This document shows positions 35,007-48,400 of a DNA stretch of 64,000 nucleotides, piece after piece. Below the pieces are notes generated by a model, which had not been told where the DNA came from, did no database searches, and worked only from the letters and a program-made list of their open reading frames with translations. Location of the stretch: the NCBI GenBank assembly GCA_014529385.2, contig CM043944.1, positions 51,829,268 through 51,893,267 of the forward strand, in the 5' to 3' direction. The stretch's first letter is position 1. Each line of letters opens with the position of its first letter. This DNA comes from Adiantum capillus-veneris (Eukaryota > Streptophyta > Polypodiopsida > Polypodiales > Pteridaceae). The translations under genes and the position numbers were made by a program.

Positions 35007-37229
35007 GTGTACAGTAAGTAGGAAGTAGATTAGTGAGAGTTAATAGAGTGTGTTAGTGTGTAAGAGTAGGTGTATTAGTTAGAAGTAGGTAGATAAAGTG
35101 TGTGTGTGCTCTCGCGCAGGTCGCGGCGACCTTATCCTTTTTAAAAAATAAAAATTAATTTTTTTAAAATAAATAAAATTTAAAGGTAGGACCGGGATCG
35201 GGAATATCTCCCAGACCCAAGCCCAAGCTCACGCTCAGGCTTAGGCCTCAGTCGCCTTAAATTTTTTTTTTTTTATAGCTTCACACGTAGCTAAAAATCG
35301 ATTTTTTGAGGACCAACGCGCACACAACGACCCTCTAAGTGATACGCTCGTTTCGAGCTATCACACACTTTAATCAAAAAAATCAAACATTAAAAAACAT
35401 TCAAAAAAAATCAAAAACAAGAAAAAATCAAGTAGAAAACGGGGTGCAAAACACCCACAAAACAAAGCAAGTAACCTTTGAGGGTACTTGCTGACACTTG
35501 TAGGGCACCCAAAGCACATGTATCTATGCTCTGGTCATGTGCTAGAGTCCGAACAACTAGCTAGTGCTTCGATTTACGGGGGTACTCACTATCCTTCCAC
35601 GCTAGGGTCTACGCCCTCGGTGGGGACCCAAGGTAGTGCAACCCAAGACCCAAATATAGCGGCTAGCGACTCTTCCTCTGACTACGATATTATGGAAGAG
35701 TATCTTACACAAAGCCCCGGGGGAACAAATGAAACCGTACCTAGCTGGGCCCAACAACCTGGAACTAGTGTTTTTAGCTGTTTGATGGAAACTTTTAGTA
35801 GAGCTACGCGCTCTGAACCTACGGCTAGTGAAGTAAACGAAGGGGGTGGGGAAGTAGAATCACCATTCACATCTCCTGTAGACCCCACACTCCCTCAAAG
35901 TGTCCACGTGGACATTCTACCTACCTCATTTAATGAGGTCCCGACCGAGCTACCACCTTCCAAAGTCGCCTCTAAGGTAGCGGTGACTAAAAGTCAAAAC
36001 ACGGGAAGCAACATTGCATCCACCTCACGGCAACCCTCTAGTACACCAAGTTTGGACGGGGTATTTCTCAATGAAGATTGGGAATATGACCTACACACGG
36101 AGACTTTGACCGACCTATACATGGGCTACACATACCATGTGGGTTGGTTAGAAGTTGTACAATCCACATCTAGTGCCACTAGTCTAGAGGAACAATAACA
36201 CATGATCTACAATGTCATCCATAGGATTATCCAGTCCGAGAGGCAAAATCGAGGAATAAACATACCTTCGATGGGTCCTATGCGATTTTTAGACACGGGC
36301 AAAGGGAAACAACCCACTCTATCACAAATGGAGACTCCCCCAGTGAGTCCCATCGATCCCCCATATGTTGTTTTGCCAGGGGTCTCAATGCAATATGAGC
36401 CCACAAGTGATAGCTTTACTTTTCCAAGTCTAGCTCATCTTTCCCTGGATGACACCACGGATACCATGCCTACCCCAATGATGGGCATGCCGAGAAACAC
36501 ACCATGGACCTCGTTTGTTAGTAAAGCACCGCTACATGGTAGCTCAATGCCTGCAATAGTACCTACAAGTGCGTACCAATCGTATGCACCTATGGGTCCA
36601 CGTACTCATGTAGTCCCTACCCCTCCCATTGTTTCAACTACCTCTTCTCCACAACCACAATACACAAGTTCTTATTTCCATGGGACTATACCGGCTAGCA
36701 TTAGCATGTCACATCCGACGTCTGCTATGCCTAGGGCCACTCATGTGAACTATGGACCACCACATGGCACAACATTGTACCTAACGTGGAACCCAAGGGC
36801 TTCCTATGCGCCAAGCCCAATGCCAATACCTACTCCACATGTAGTCTCTAGAGCGCCTTCACCCACGGTGCTGCTCACTTAGGTGACTTGGCAACATTTG
36901 CTCAAGCTATTGGTCGATCTATTGCTGAGAATATGCGTAACACGCCTGATAGAGAGCCTAGAAGTAAGGCAGTACAAATAGCCAAGCTCACATAAAAATT
37001 TAGTGGAGACGAGGATGTGAGAAAGCATATCGAAGTGTTTGAACAAATATGCGATTCTCTAGGAGAACACAATGACCTACATAAGAGCAATGCTTTAAGC
37101 CTAACCCTAAGTGGAAAGGCTGGGGATTGGTATAGAACCCTAAGGGTGGAAGAAAAAAGATTTACCCTACTCTTCGGAGACTGTTCTTAAAAGAATAAAT
37201 ACGAGAGGGAGTGCTTTGGGGTGTAGCCT

Positions 37230-39414
37230 TGTAATAGGCATGGCTGCCTATTACGAGACTGTGCTCACAGAAATGCAAGAGAGAGAAGCACATCACAGCA
37301 TTAGAGAGAGAGAGAATAAGAATACATCAGATGCCATAGCCTTTGATTATGAGAAAAGCCCGATACAGCGTACAAAGGAAACCCTTCCTTATGTAGAAAT
37401 AATGAGCACCCTTTCATATCCCCGTAGCCCTTCCTGATTATGCCTCTTGAGATCCCCTCCTTCTAAGGGCTTATTCCCACATGAAGGTACACAAAGACAT
37501 GCCGGACACTCCCAATGTGATTAATGCGGTCCTGTGCAGCTATGTGCGGTCCGGGCTCATACACTTGGCACGCACGGTGGACTTGTGCGAACTCACAAGT
37601 GACCCTTGATTAGAAGTCAAGTGCAATTTGTTTTTACAAATCGTTTTAGGCATAGCCAAGGCAGAGAACCTCAAGTGCAAGAAGTACATTTCCAACAAAC
37701 ATGTCTTTTCCACAGCATGTTGGCAATCACAACATCGCAAGGTCCTCTTTGCCGCATAACCGCAAAAACTTTTGGCCGTCCCTTCATGAATTTGATGCCT
37801 GGTCATAGGCGCTCCATTCGCTCTTCATCTATATGTCCCTATGCTGCATCAACCTTCATCACTTGGACATCACCGCCCTCGGTGCAATTAAAAGTAGAAC
37901 ATGGACGTTTGAGACTTCGAGCACAATGAAGAACAAGTACAAGAACTTCCCCATCACAGCATTGTTGCCCGCACCCCTCAAAATTCGCATCTCCACAATT
38001 TACTTCTTCCTCAACGCTTTGCTCTCGTGCCATATATCATGCATCCCTGCTCGCATGAGCATCCCATTGCTTTCTTAATTCCGCACAAAGACACCTCTCT
38101 CTACAAGAAGGCTGCTCCATCTGTTTATTGAATACCAAAGTCCTTGAACTCTGGATGCAGATCATTATTGAATTCTCCGCGGTTCTGTAACCTTTTGCGG
38201 TACTCCCTTTGGCTATTCGCTTTCAAAGAACTCTCTGGAGGACACCGCATTTTCTGACATTAGGAGGGCCAACCATCAGAATGCGCAACCAGTCTCTCTT
38301 ACAACCGCCTGCTCCTTGCTGTACATCGAGATCTCCATGCCCATTCGCAGGAGTCAAAGAGAGAGAGAGAGAGAAGAAAAAAATACTCTTTGCGCACATC
38401 GAAAACCTGCTCCACAGAGCACCATAGGAAAATTCCAACAAGAGATGCGCTGTCTTGGCTTGCCTAACTCCTTTGCACGAGCTTCTGTACCATACTCAAG
38501 CTCCTGCACAGTTTTGTTTCCTGCGATTTCTTTGCTTCATGCAACATCTCTGCCACACCTGCTTCTTAGCGCCATGACCTCATCCCTGTCTATGCATCGA
38601 TGATTCTGTGCTTCATCTAACAGAATCTCAGGCCGCTTCTCTTCCCAATATTTAACAATCTCCTTTTTGTTCAATAGCCACAGCATCACCATAATTTCCA
38701 TAACCGGCAGTCCTCACAGCACATCCGTCGATGCTGCTCAACACAGAAACCCAAACTGCTGAACCCTTAAGGTTGCCCCCATCACTCTCCACTGGTCTGC
38801 ATCCCTGCGTTGTGGCGTAGTCAAAAGAAGCCTCCCACATATGGTCCTCTACGGCAGCAATCCTTCTTTGTGACAATGTGTAATCATGCCTTCAGTTGTG
38901 CAAGGTTTTCCGTAACAGATTGTGGTAGCACTTTCCTCTCTCAGAACATCGCTTTCACTGACTTTATCCCAAGAACCATCCTGACAGCGCATACATTGCG
39001 GTTGCTCCTGATGTTTACTCTGCTTCTCGCACGGCCATCATCACCAAAGGGTGGAGGCTCGATCAACTGCGTGGTCACCAAGTGTAATAGGCATGGCTGC
39101 CTATTACGAGACTGTGCTCACAGAAATGCAAGAGAGAGAAGCACATCACAGCATTAGAGAGAGAGAATAAGAATACATCAGATGCCATAGCCTTTGATTA
39201 TGAGAAAAGCCCGATACAGCGTACAAAGGAAACCCTTCCTTATGTAGAAATAATGAGCACCCTTTCATATCCCCGTAGCCCTTCCTGATTATGCCTCTTG
39301 AGATCTCCTCCTTCTCAGGGCTTATTCCCACATGAAGGTACACAAAGACATGCCGGACACTCCCAATGTGATTAATGCGGTCCTGTGCAGCTATGTGCGG
39401 TCCGGGCTCATACA
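37230..39414. mobile_element. non-autonomous LTR retrotransposon (TRIM/LARD-like), complete
   Basis: The two direct repeats are 37230-37563 (334 bp) and 39083-39414 (332 bp). Each starts TGTAATAGGC and ends GGGCTCATACA, and they differ by a GA unit and about two bases. The flanks carry the 5-bp target duplication AGCCT (37225-37229 and 39415-39419). Removing the element plus one AGCCT restores the local gag reading frame. The internal 1.5 kb has no gag or pol. A TGGCACGCA stretch just after the 5' LTR may be the primer site, and AAAGGGTGGAGG near 39045 may be the polypurine tract. The interior includes protein-like text on the minus strand. Confidence 0.92.
38640..39080 (-). other. coding-like passenger sequence inside the small LTR element
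   Basis: Read on the minus strand, blocks such as IEPPPFGDDGRARSRVNIRS (near 39070-39010), SAVWVSVLSSIDGCAVRTAG (near 38750) and, further on, EVMALRSRCGRD look like protein fragments. No family is recognised. Frames change between blocks, as expected if exons with introns, or a decayed gene piece, had been captured. Inference only. Confidence 0.35.
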
Positions 39415-41250
39415 AGCCTCTCAGCTCCAGAAAGCCCAACGAGAGGAAGGAGAGTCGGTGAGAGACTTTATAAGTCGCTTGAAGCATTTGAATTCTCGTT
39501 GTAATCCAAATGAGCGCTTCAACAATAACCAATTTCTTGATAGATTCATTAGGGGATTACGGCATGAGGATATCTACAATGGCCTAGTCATTAGAGGTAT
39601 CACCACTTGGGAAGCAGTCACCACCAATGCGATCCAATTGGAGGATAATTTAATGATTCAAGGAGAAAGAGTGTCTGTTGAGCCTAAATCTATTAGCTCG
39701 CAAGCATCAGGGCATCAGCCAATGACCCTAAAGCCTATTGCTAAGGAGCCAAAGATATCTGAGATGACTTTAACAGATCTCACTAAGGCTATTCAAGAGA
39801 GTCTTAGAGACAATCGTGCTCCGCAAAACAATCATATGTATCCAAGAAGGGAGGAGCAATGGTGCTCAATATGCTATGGACCTCATAGTACCAGTGAATG
39901 CCCTACTTTTAGAGTAAAATTCAATGGGAATTGCAATGCATGTGGAAGGTATGGACATCAAGCTAAGGATTGCATAGTATTTAAGTGCGCGATGGCCAAT
40001 AGACCAACCTTAGCATGGACAGACACACCTCGAGTTCCTGCATTGATGCCGGCCCCACCTCTTGAACAAACAACACAACACATGGTCCCTAGGGCCCAAA
40101 ATGTTGTTCAAACAACACCCTTACCACCTCGAGTGCTAGGACGGCAACCACCACATCCGAGAATCACTTCTATGAATCAAGTAGGTTGTGAGTCATCTAT
40201 TTCTTGTTTGGAAGGCTGTGAGGAAGATATAGATCCTAATATCGCCTATGGGATGGATGTGCTTGAAGAAAGTCCACAATCCTACATGGAGGACTATTGG
40301 GGACAAGTCAAACTTGTATATCAAGTAGCTGCTCTTGCGGCAAGAGGCCAAAATATCAATTACACTTCTAAGAGACCACCTCTTCAATGCTATGAGTGTG
40401 GAGGTCCACGTCGTGTAGCCGAGTGTCCTATTAGGCTACAAAAGAACGCCACACTAATGCAAACCAATCAAGCGAGCACGTCTACAATGCCGATACTCAT
40501 GTGTAATCGATGTGGCATAGATCATTTGATTGCCCAATGTCCAAATAATCTACATGCATCGAAGATCACGCCATTAAGCTTGATTAAAGTTATCGAGGAG
40601 CTATCACCAAGTACACCCATGGTACCAGTAAACGTACTCACACGATCAATGCTCAAAAAACAAAATTATATTCTTGAGGAAAGAGACACGGCATCAATTT
40701 CCCAATCTCAAAAAAATAAGAAAACACGAAGAAAGAGAATGCAAAAAGCAGCGAAGTCAGACCCCAGTTCAAAGACCAACATAGGGATTGGTGACGACCC
40801 CGTATATATGAAGGACGCTGAAGAAGATTCTTATTCAGGTGAAACCATGGAGACCAAAACGACCACAAACATAGAAACCAACAAGGAAGATCTTCATGAG
40901 CCACAATGGCCAGGATCCAAAAAGAAGCTAGGAACTTACCCAAACCCTATAGAGGAGATTGAGCGAGTCGAGCAATTAAGGATTTTGGTAGAAGATACCC
41001 AAAGGGATCTAGAACCAGCACCTAGGAAGATCCAAATTACAGACACCATGTTCCCTACGCAACAACAACCTCACCAAGTCCATAGACCCTTGGACATACC
41101 TAGTGTCATCCAAGAAGAAAGTGACTTAAAGTCATGGGAAAGTGGGCGTACTCACTTCTTGATGGAAAGAATGTTTACAGAGGGACTACCTGATCCTATC
41201 GAAGAAATGGAGATCCCATCTTCCCCACGTCAAGGGACTCAAGGCCAAAA

Positions 41251-43290
41251 TGCTACAGCCGGAAGCATGGAGTTCCTTGCAAAATACCTGAAATAGCATA
41301 CACAAACCATAGAACAGACTAATCGACATACCTGGCAACCACATAGACGCATAATCCACAATATACACGAACAAAGAGAGATAGAGAGCGGCGAGAGAGT
41401 GACAGAATGCGTGTAGGCGCACCTCCTAGAGCGGAGTGCTACGCCGGCACGGCGAGAGAGAAAAGAGGAGAGGAGAGAAGAAGACACAAGCACTGGGTAC
41501 AATCTCGCCCCGTGCAAGAGTGACCATTTCCCTCTTGCACGTATTTGTTTTATAGATTTCTTGAATGGTCAAATTGGTTACAAACTGGCCGGCCGGTCAT
41601 AATTGGCCAAAGCTCATAAAAGAGCACTTGAATAATAAAATGTACATGATATACAAATACATTTGCATAGGCCAAGCTGGGTCTAGTCTTTTCCACCTGT
41701 CAGCTACAATAAATAGTAAAATGTCAATTCCATAACATACCTCTCCGTTGGAAAGCAACTTTCCTCAGTTGCGAAGATAAAAATCTGCAAACAATACTTG
41801 TCAAAATCAGTGATTAGTATGTTGTGTCAAAAACATCACATAATAAAAGAAAAATTTATGAATCTAAACAATTACATTAGCTTATGCCTGCCATCATCCA
41901 CATACTACCTATTCTAGTGTCCCATACCACTAGAATAAGCAGTATATGTCATACCCTGATGAATCACGATATCATTGGTCACACTCATCATCAATCTTAC
42001 ATTGTAAAGTCTCATCACATGAACACTATCGTGATAAAATCATCAAATACCAAATCCCGATCCAATTCCAATTCCACAACATAAGTCCAAATCCAATTCA
42101 CTTTCATTATATACCCGGGTAACAAAATCATACCAGTTGCAGTGGTGGCCAGCCATTGCAGCATGATTTCGTGATCGGTGTTGCCTCAACCGGCGAGTCT
42201 ACACCAATAAGACGTGCTGCCTAAATCGGCGAATCTGCACTAATGCTGCCTAAATCGATGGAGCTGCACCAAGATGAGTACCTACACACTGCCTAGATCG
42301 GCGAATCTGTGTGTGCGTGACCAATGGACTAGGCAAGACATAAAGGGAAAAAAATATTTACTATGTTGTTGACATCACAGTGCAGGAAATCAAAGCACTT
42401 ACAAATTGTTGTGCATTATCCCAGAGTATTGTGGCTCACATGAGTAGCTGCACAGCTTACTGACAAAGTATCTTAACAAAAATTTCTTTGAATTCAATTA
42501 GAGGGCATAATCTTTGCAGTGTTTGAGTATTCAACTTAAATACAATGCAGAGACAAATACAATGTAGAGAAAAGAGGAATGACGTATTCGAGGTACATAC
42601 CAGCAGGATCCAGAGTGGCTACTTGATTATGCGTGTCGAGAGAGTTGTATTGTCTCTTGGAATGGTATCAGTAAACATAACTAGGAGCATGGAACAATCC
42701 TGTATGACAAGGTTAGTATAATCAAGTAGAAGGTAGTAAGGTGTAGGTGATGATAGATATTGGATCGATAACAGAGTAGGGGGTATCATAAAACTCGATA
42801 AAATATAGTGAAAGGATGAGTATGAAAGCCGTAAGAATGAAGTTGAAAAATAAAGTTTAAAGATGACTTATCTGACATCCTTGCATTATGGTCTGCATCT
42901 GTTTTTGTGAATCCTTATATGAGTTAGAGAAATGGATCAAAAACAAGTGAAGATTATGATAAAAGTCATTTGATTAAAGTCAAGCAAGACAAATAATTTT
43001 AACTTCGTGTAAATGACGATAAACCGAATAAAGGTATGGGGGTTGAGCAGTGCTATTGTACATAAGATAATGAGCCATTCGAAGAGGAGAGAAACTCATA
43101 TAATCTTCATAGTTTGGTAAATCCTACAAATTTCAAGTCCCGAAAGAAGAATGCAGGACATTTGACAACCGCGGTCGACAGAAGGAATCGCAAAAAGAGC
43201 TTGCAATATAGCCGTGTTACAATTAGATGAAGTTGCGAAAAGGGGTCACCCAGCAAGCTGGCAGTAGTAGTAGGAGCATGAACTAACATG
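41251..43290 (-). mobile_element. LTR of a second retrotransposon family, minus orientation
   Basis: The plus-strand start TGCTACAGCC at 41251 is the reverse complement of the LTR end …CTGTAGCA seen at 63169. Homology to the plus-oriented LTR (about 53000-54178 and 61894-63169) can be followed in inverted order to about 43290 and fades beyond. The left flank is the gypsy gag. A candidate border is …ATTAACA/CAAAA near 45091, because CAAAA also precedes 41251; that would make a 3.8-kb insertion, but it is uncertain. The LTR carries four GATTCGCCGATTTAGGCAGC-like repeats (here inverted, 42183-42310). Confidence 0.75.
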
Positions 43291-45150
43291 TGTTAATAAA
43301 ATGCGGATAGCATTGCTAGGAATCGCAAAGGTTAAATACTGTGCTACGTATCCAAAATCATGCAAGTCTTGCTATAAATATCTAAAGATTTAGAAGTGAA
43401 ATTAAATTTTTGCAAATAGTGTGATAGGATCCACTGAGGATATGGGAGTTATACAAAGCCTAGAGCTTAAGTTTACTTTATGAATCTTGATTGTTTGTGT
43501 TTCCAACATTTTGTTCTAAATACTGGCTACTTAAATTTGTGTTGTTACCTACTGCAAATTTGTATGCTTCGTTAATAGGCCTCACTATGCTTTAGTTAGA
43601 TTTGTAGATAGTATTATCAGTTCAGTAGTTGGTGATCAGGTGTATTGCCAACGTAATTGAAAGAGGGGGAGGGGGATTAAAGGGGGAGGGAGACGAGCAG
43701 AGGCCATGATACATGGGCCAAGATAAAGGTATATATCATTGTTCAGTATACTAGGTGTAGTACGTCAGATTTGAGCGATGTAAATGTGGTAGAAATTTGG
43801 GGAGAAGAACACGGTTTTGCGAAAGTAGGGATGCCAATCTGTACATTTTTTTTTGGTTATTTAGACAGTATGTGCTTGTATGTGCACAATGGTCATGATA
43901 GTGTGTTAAATGCGAACATACATAGGTTGCACCTACTGTTTTAAACAAGGTGTTGTGCTTGTGCCAGGAGTAGTGTGAAAAATAGACAATCATTAAAGTG
44001 TGATGATCTAAAAATAATGCCGACATTGCGAGATTAATAAATTTCTAAATGAAGAGCTATGAAAAACGAAAGTGCGAGTGCCGCCAGTGTAGGCTTATTA
44101 CATCAATAAAAAAATTAGGTTTGAGCTAGAGAGTGTCCACACGGGGTGGGGTGGTTTCGTTGGTGGATGGGCGGTCGAGGAGGTGTTCGGTGAGGTCGGT
44201 TAAAATGGCTTGGAGTGTGTGAAGAGAATTTTGCACCTCCAAAAATCAAAGACATAGCCGGCGAAAGCGGTGTTCCAAGTGGTCGTAGTTGCGTCAGAGT
44301 AGAGTGAGTTGTGCCTGTAGAGACAGAGTAGTGTCGGTGATAAGCGGGTCATCATGAGATGAAGCAAGGTCGGAGAGGGTGGTGGAAGGTTGAGAATCCA
44401 TGGGTTGCCACTGACTGAAGCGTCGTGTCACAAGATCGGAGGATACCCAGTCCGCAGAGTATGGTACCGATCTTCGTCAATGACGGTTGCCACGTTCTGG
44501 GTAACAAACAAATCAAAGGAATCCACAACTGGATATCCGAGCAAGTTCTATGATTTGCTTCGAGGAACATAGATTCTTGCGAATTTTGCACTACAGATAA
44601 GTTTTTCTTTAATTTTCTCTACTCCATTAAATTTTGTTGTTTGATCTCTCTTTGATTCTAGCAAAATCTTTGAAGACTTTAACGTTAATCTTTCATTAAT
44701 TTGTGATTAATATTAGAGATTCGATTAGATAGCAGAAGTAACCATATTTTATTTAATAAGCACATCAAATAAATATATCGATAAAAACTAGTTAACATAA
44801 TAGTAGCAACATGTATTTTACCTTGAGTGCTTACATGTGGGTTGAAAAGAGTAGGTGTTTGAAGTGTAGAAATCGTCAAGTTGTAATAGGTTTGCATATA
44901 ATTGCCAAGATATGGAGATGTCAATCGAAGAAAGGGAAGCACATTATCATATTATAGGATTAGATATGGAAAGGAAAAAGGAAAATTCAATGTTCTATGA
45001 TATTGTCGAACCATAAACACTCATATTAAGAGATTGATTAAGATTAGCAGCGAATTAAGGTCTTCAAAGGATTACGAGGGATCACATTAACACAAAATCC
45101 AAAAATGGTTGTGTCAAAGGGCAATAGTGATGATGTTGGCTAGTAGCTGG
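43291..45150. other. unassigned, between LTR and Copia element
   Basis: No convincing gene. A purine-rich GAGGGGGAGGGGGATTAAAGGGGGAGGG lies at about 43661-43690. On the minus strand 44600-43750 gives weakly protein-like text (for example HPMDSQPSTTLSDLASSHDD, reading around 44400) that could be a gag start. I cannot support more. Confidence 0.45.
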
Positions 45151-45155
45151 GAGAC

Positions 45156-45378
45156 TGAAGTCGCGGAGCGGAGCGTGGGTCGACTCTCTCTCTCTCACAC
45201 ACACACACACAATGAGCTTACACAGTACAGTACGCAGAGATCTGTTAGAAGGGTTATCTCCCAAATCCTTAGTATTCACAAAGAATATGTTAGTATATAC
45301 AAAGAGTTAGAGGTAAGTGAGTTAGGCGGGCGGCCGGCCATATCCGCATAAGAGGCCACTTGGGCTTTAATCCCAACA
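45156..45378 (-). repeat. Copia 3' LTR
   Basis: A 223-bp terminal repeat with TG...CA ends. It is preceded on the minus strand by the polypurine tract AAGTGGGAGGT (45379-45389). Confidence 0.96.
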
Positions 45379-45462
45379 ACCTCCCACTTAAAGTCCAATG
45401 TGGCACTTTAAGTAACTGTAAATCTATGAACATAAATGTACAAAGATTTACATGGCTGCCAT

Positions 45463-48400
45463 CTATCCAATGCCCAATAACTCACGACAATGCACAAAGC
45501 CCTCTCCTGGAAGTCCCTTTGTGAGTAGATCAGCAGGATTGTCCTTGGTGTGGATCTTCAGCAGTTGTATCTGCTTGTCTTCAAGTACTTCCCTAATGAA
45601 GTGATACTTCACATCAATATGCTTAGTCTTCGAATGGAACACTGGATTCTTTGCCAATTGTATAGCACTTTGACTATCACAATATAACTCTGGCATATCT
45701 GCATTGATTCCCAAGTCTGCAACCAATCTACCAAGCCAAATAGCTTCTTTGCATGCCTCATTTGCTGCAACATACTCAGCTTCTGTAGTAGACTGCGTAA
45801 CACAATCTTGTAATCGAGATCGCCATGATATGGCACCTCCAGCCAATGTAAAGACATAGCCTGATGTAGATCTCCTCTTATCCAAGTCTCCTGCATAATC
45901 TGAGTCAGTGTATCCTCTGACACTCAAATCCTGACTACCATAGCATATGCGCATACTCTTTGTATGTTTTAAGTATCTCATGATACCTTTCACTGCCTCC
46001 CAATGTTTCTTGCCGGGATTTGACATATATCTGCTAACCACTCCCACTGCAAATGCAATATCCGGACGTGTAGCAATCATTGCATACATCAAACTACCCA
46101 CTGCAGACGCATATGGAATCTTATCCATTTCAGCCTTTTCTTCCTCAGACACAGGACAATCTTGTTTGCTAAGTTTCACATATGGTGGCAATGGAACACT
46201 CAATGCCTTTCCCTTCTCCATATTGAAACGTTGCAAAACCTTGTCAATATACTCTGTTTGAGATAACCAAATCAACTTCTTTGATCTGTCTCTCTCAATG
46301 CGCATACCAAGTATATGACTTGCCTCACCCATGTCTTTCATGTCAAACGATTTTGCCATCTTTGACTTCAAAGCTGAAATTTCTTCCAAGTGTTTGCCGG
46401 CAATCAACATGTCATCCACATACAAAATAAGGATCAGCCAACTGCCATCCTTAGCCTTCTTTGTATATAGACAGTGATCGAAGTCACTACATTTGTAGCC
46501 TTGAGAAAGCATAAACTGGTGGAACTTATGGTACCATGCCCTCGGTGATTGTTTTAAGCCATAAAGACTCTTTAACAACTGGCATACCAAATGTTCCATG
46601 CCTTTCTCAACAAACCCTTCTGGCTGCTGCATGTAAATTTCCACATCTAAATCACCATGCAAGAACGCTGTCTTGACATCCATTTGGTGCAACACCAAAT
46701 CCAATATAGCAACCAATGCAAGAAAGCATCTCAATGTAGTCATCTTAACCACTGGAGAGAAGACTTCATCAAAGTCAATGCCTTGTTCTTGCTTAAAGCC
46801 CTTGGCAACAAGCCTTGCTTTGTACTTTGGCTGACTATCATGAGCGGTGATCTTATACCTGTAAGCCCATTTACAAGGTAGAGCCTTTTTGCCCTGTGGT
46901 AATTTAACCAACTTCCATGTCTGGTTTTTATGCAGAGCTGTCATCTCTGACTGCATGGCCAACTGCCATTTTTTCGAGTCAACCACTTGTAATGCTTCCT
47001 TGTAACAAGATGGTTCTCCGCAATCTGTGAGCATGACATAATTTAGAGATGGCACATAACGATCAGGTGGTTTGGAGACACGCTCAGAACGTCTCACCAC
47101 AACTGATTCTGCCTCTCTAGCCACTATAGGCTGTTCCTGAGCCTGACCATGCTGTCTTGATGTGCTAGCACTAGGTCCATCTTCCCTGAAGACAACTCTT
47201 CTGATCTCCTCTGTCTTCTCTGGCTTAGCGTGAAACTTGGCTTCATTGAAATGCACATCATTGCTACGAATAAGCTTTCTGGACTCAGGATCCCAAAGCC
47301 GGTAACCCATCTCGCCCGATTCTCCGTAGCCAAGAAATATACACTTCTTGCTTTTTGGTTCTAACTTATTTCTGAACTCTTTAGGAATATGGCTATAAGC
47401 TTCACAACCAAAGACTCTGAGATGCTTATACGAAGGTGCCTTGCCTGTCCATAGCATCTCGGCCACTGCACTCTTATCCAGAACCCTACTAGGAGACCTG
47501 TTGATCAAATGGACTGCTGTAGCCACTGCTTCCGCCCAAAATCCATCAGGCAACTCAGCATTTGACAACATGCTTCTGACCTTCTCTTGTATGGTCCTAT
47601 TCATACGTTCTGCAACCCCATTCTGTGAAGGATTATATGGTGCAGTAAGTTCCCGCTTAATCCCTTTTGCTTCACAAAAGTCTTGAAAAGCTTTGGAAAC
47701 GTACTCTCCACCATTGTCAGTTCTCAAGCACTTCAGCTTCTGACCACTCTGATTCTCCACCAGCTGCAAGAATGTCTTAAAGACCTTGAGCACCTCATCC
47801 TTGTGCTTCAAGAAGTAAACCCATACTTTGCGAGAATAGTCATCTATGAATGTACAAAAGTACACTGCTCCCCCTAGTGACAAACTAGGCATTGGTCCGC
47901 ATAGATCACTGTGTACAAGAGCTAACCGTTCGTCCCTACGATTCCTCTTTGATCTGTGCGGTTCCTGTGTTTGCTTACCATAAACACAATGCTCACAAAA
48001 CTCGAAATCTTGAAATGAAAAGCCAGGCAAATAACCATAATGAGAAAGTATTTCCATTCCTCTTTTTGACATATGTCCCAACCTACGATGCCACAGTGAC
48101 ACACTTGGCTGCTCAATCACATTAATTACATGGTTTTTAACCTCTGAAACATGTAAAGTGTACAGAGTTCCTGACTTGCTGCCATGTGCTACAGTCATCG
48201 AACCTTTGGAGATCTTCCAAGCGTTGTTCCCAAAAACTGTCACATAACCCGCATCATCCAACTTCCCTGTACTAATCAAGCTCTTTCGGATTGCTGGAAC
48301 ATGTCTGACATTCTTGAGCCATAAAGAAGAGCCATTCTGAAACTTCAACTGCACATCTCCCACTCCAAGTATGTCACAAACCTGCTCATTGCCAAGTCTG

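Larger units (their letters stand above)
34735..41250 (+). mobile_element. Ty3/gypsy-type retrotransposon internal region, gag only
   Basis: The order is primer site (34735), untranslated leader with a tandem duplication, then a long gag. No protease, RT, RNase H or integrase of this element is seen. At 41251 the sequence is interrupted by an LTR of another family, so pol may lie beyond the window's visible structure or be absent. It also carries the insertion at 37230-39414. Confidence 0.75.
35488..41250 (+). pseudogene. gypsy gag, decayed and interrupted
   Basis: The N-terminal part (35488-36882) is Ser/Pro/Thr-rich and has one in-frame TAA at 36196-36198. A frameshift near 36870 leads to HLGDLATFAQAIGRSIAEN, a TAA at 36993-36995, and then the gag core FSGDEDVRKHIEVFEQICD...GKAGDWYRTL. 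Another frameshift and a stop precede the inserted element at 37230. After it, the frame resumes exactly (SQLQKAQREEGESVRDFI) and stays open from 39415 to 41250. This C-terminal part has four zinc-knuckle-like motifs: CSICYGPHSTSEC, CNACGRYGHQAKDC (canonical CCHC), CYECGGPRRVAEC (His replaced by Arg) and CNRCGIDHLIAQC. The last 15 codons to 41296 come from the neighbouring LTR, not from gag. It once packaged element RNA. Confidence 0.8.

Noticed and set aside
39332-39414. Gag starting at the ATG at 39332
   Set aside because: The first 28 codons are 3' LTR sequence of the inserted element. Gag proper resumes at the target duplication at 39415.
41251-41296. Natural C-terminus of gypsy gag
   Set aside because: These last codons are the reverse complement of the end of the other family's LTR. 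The gag was cut at 41251.
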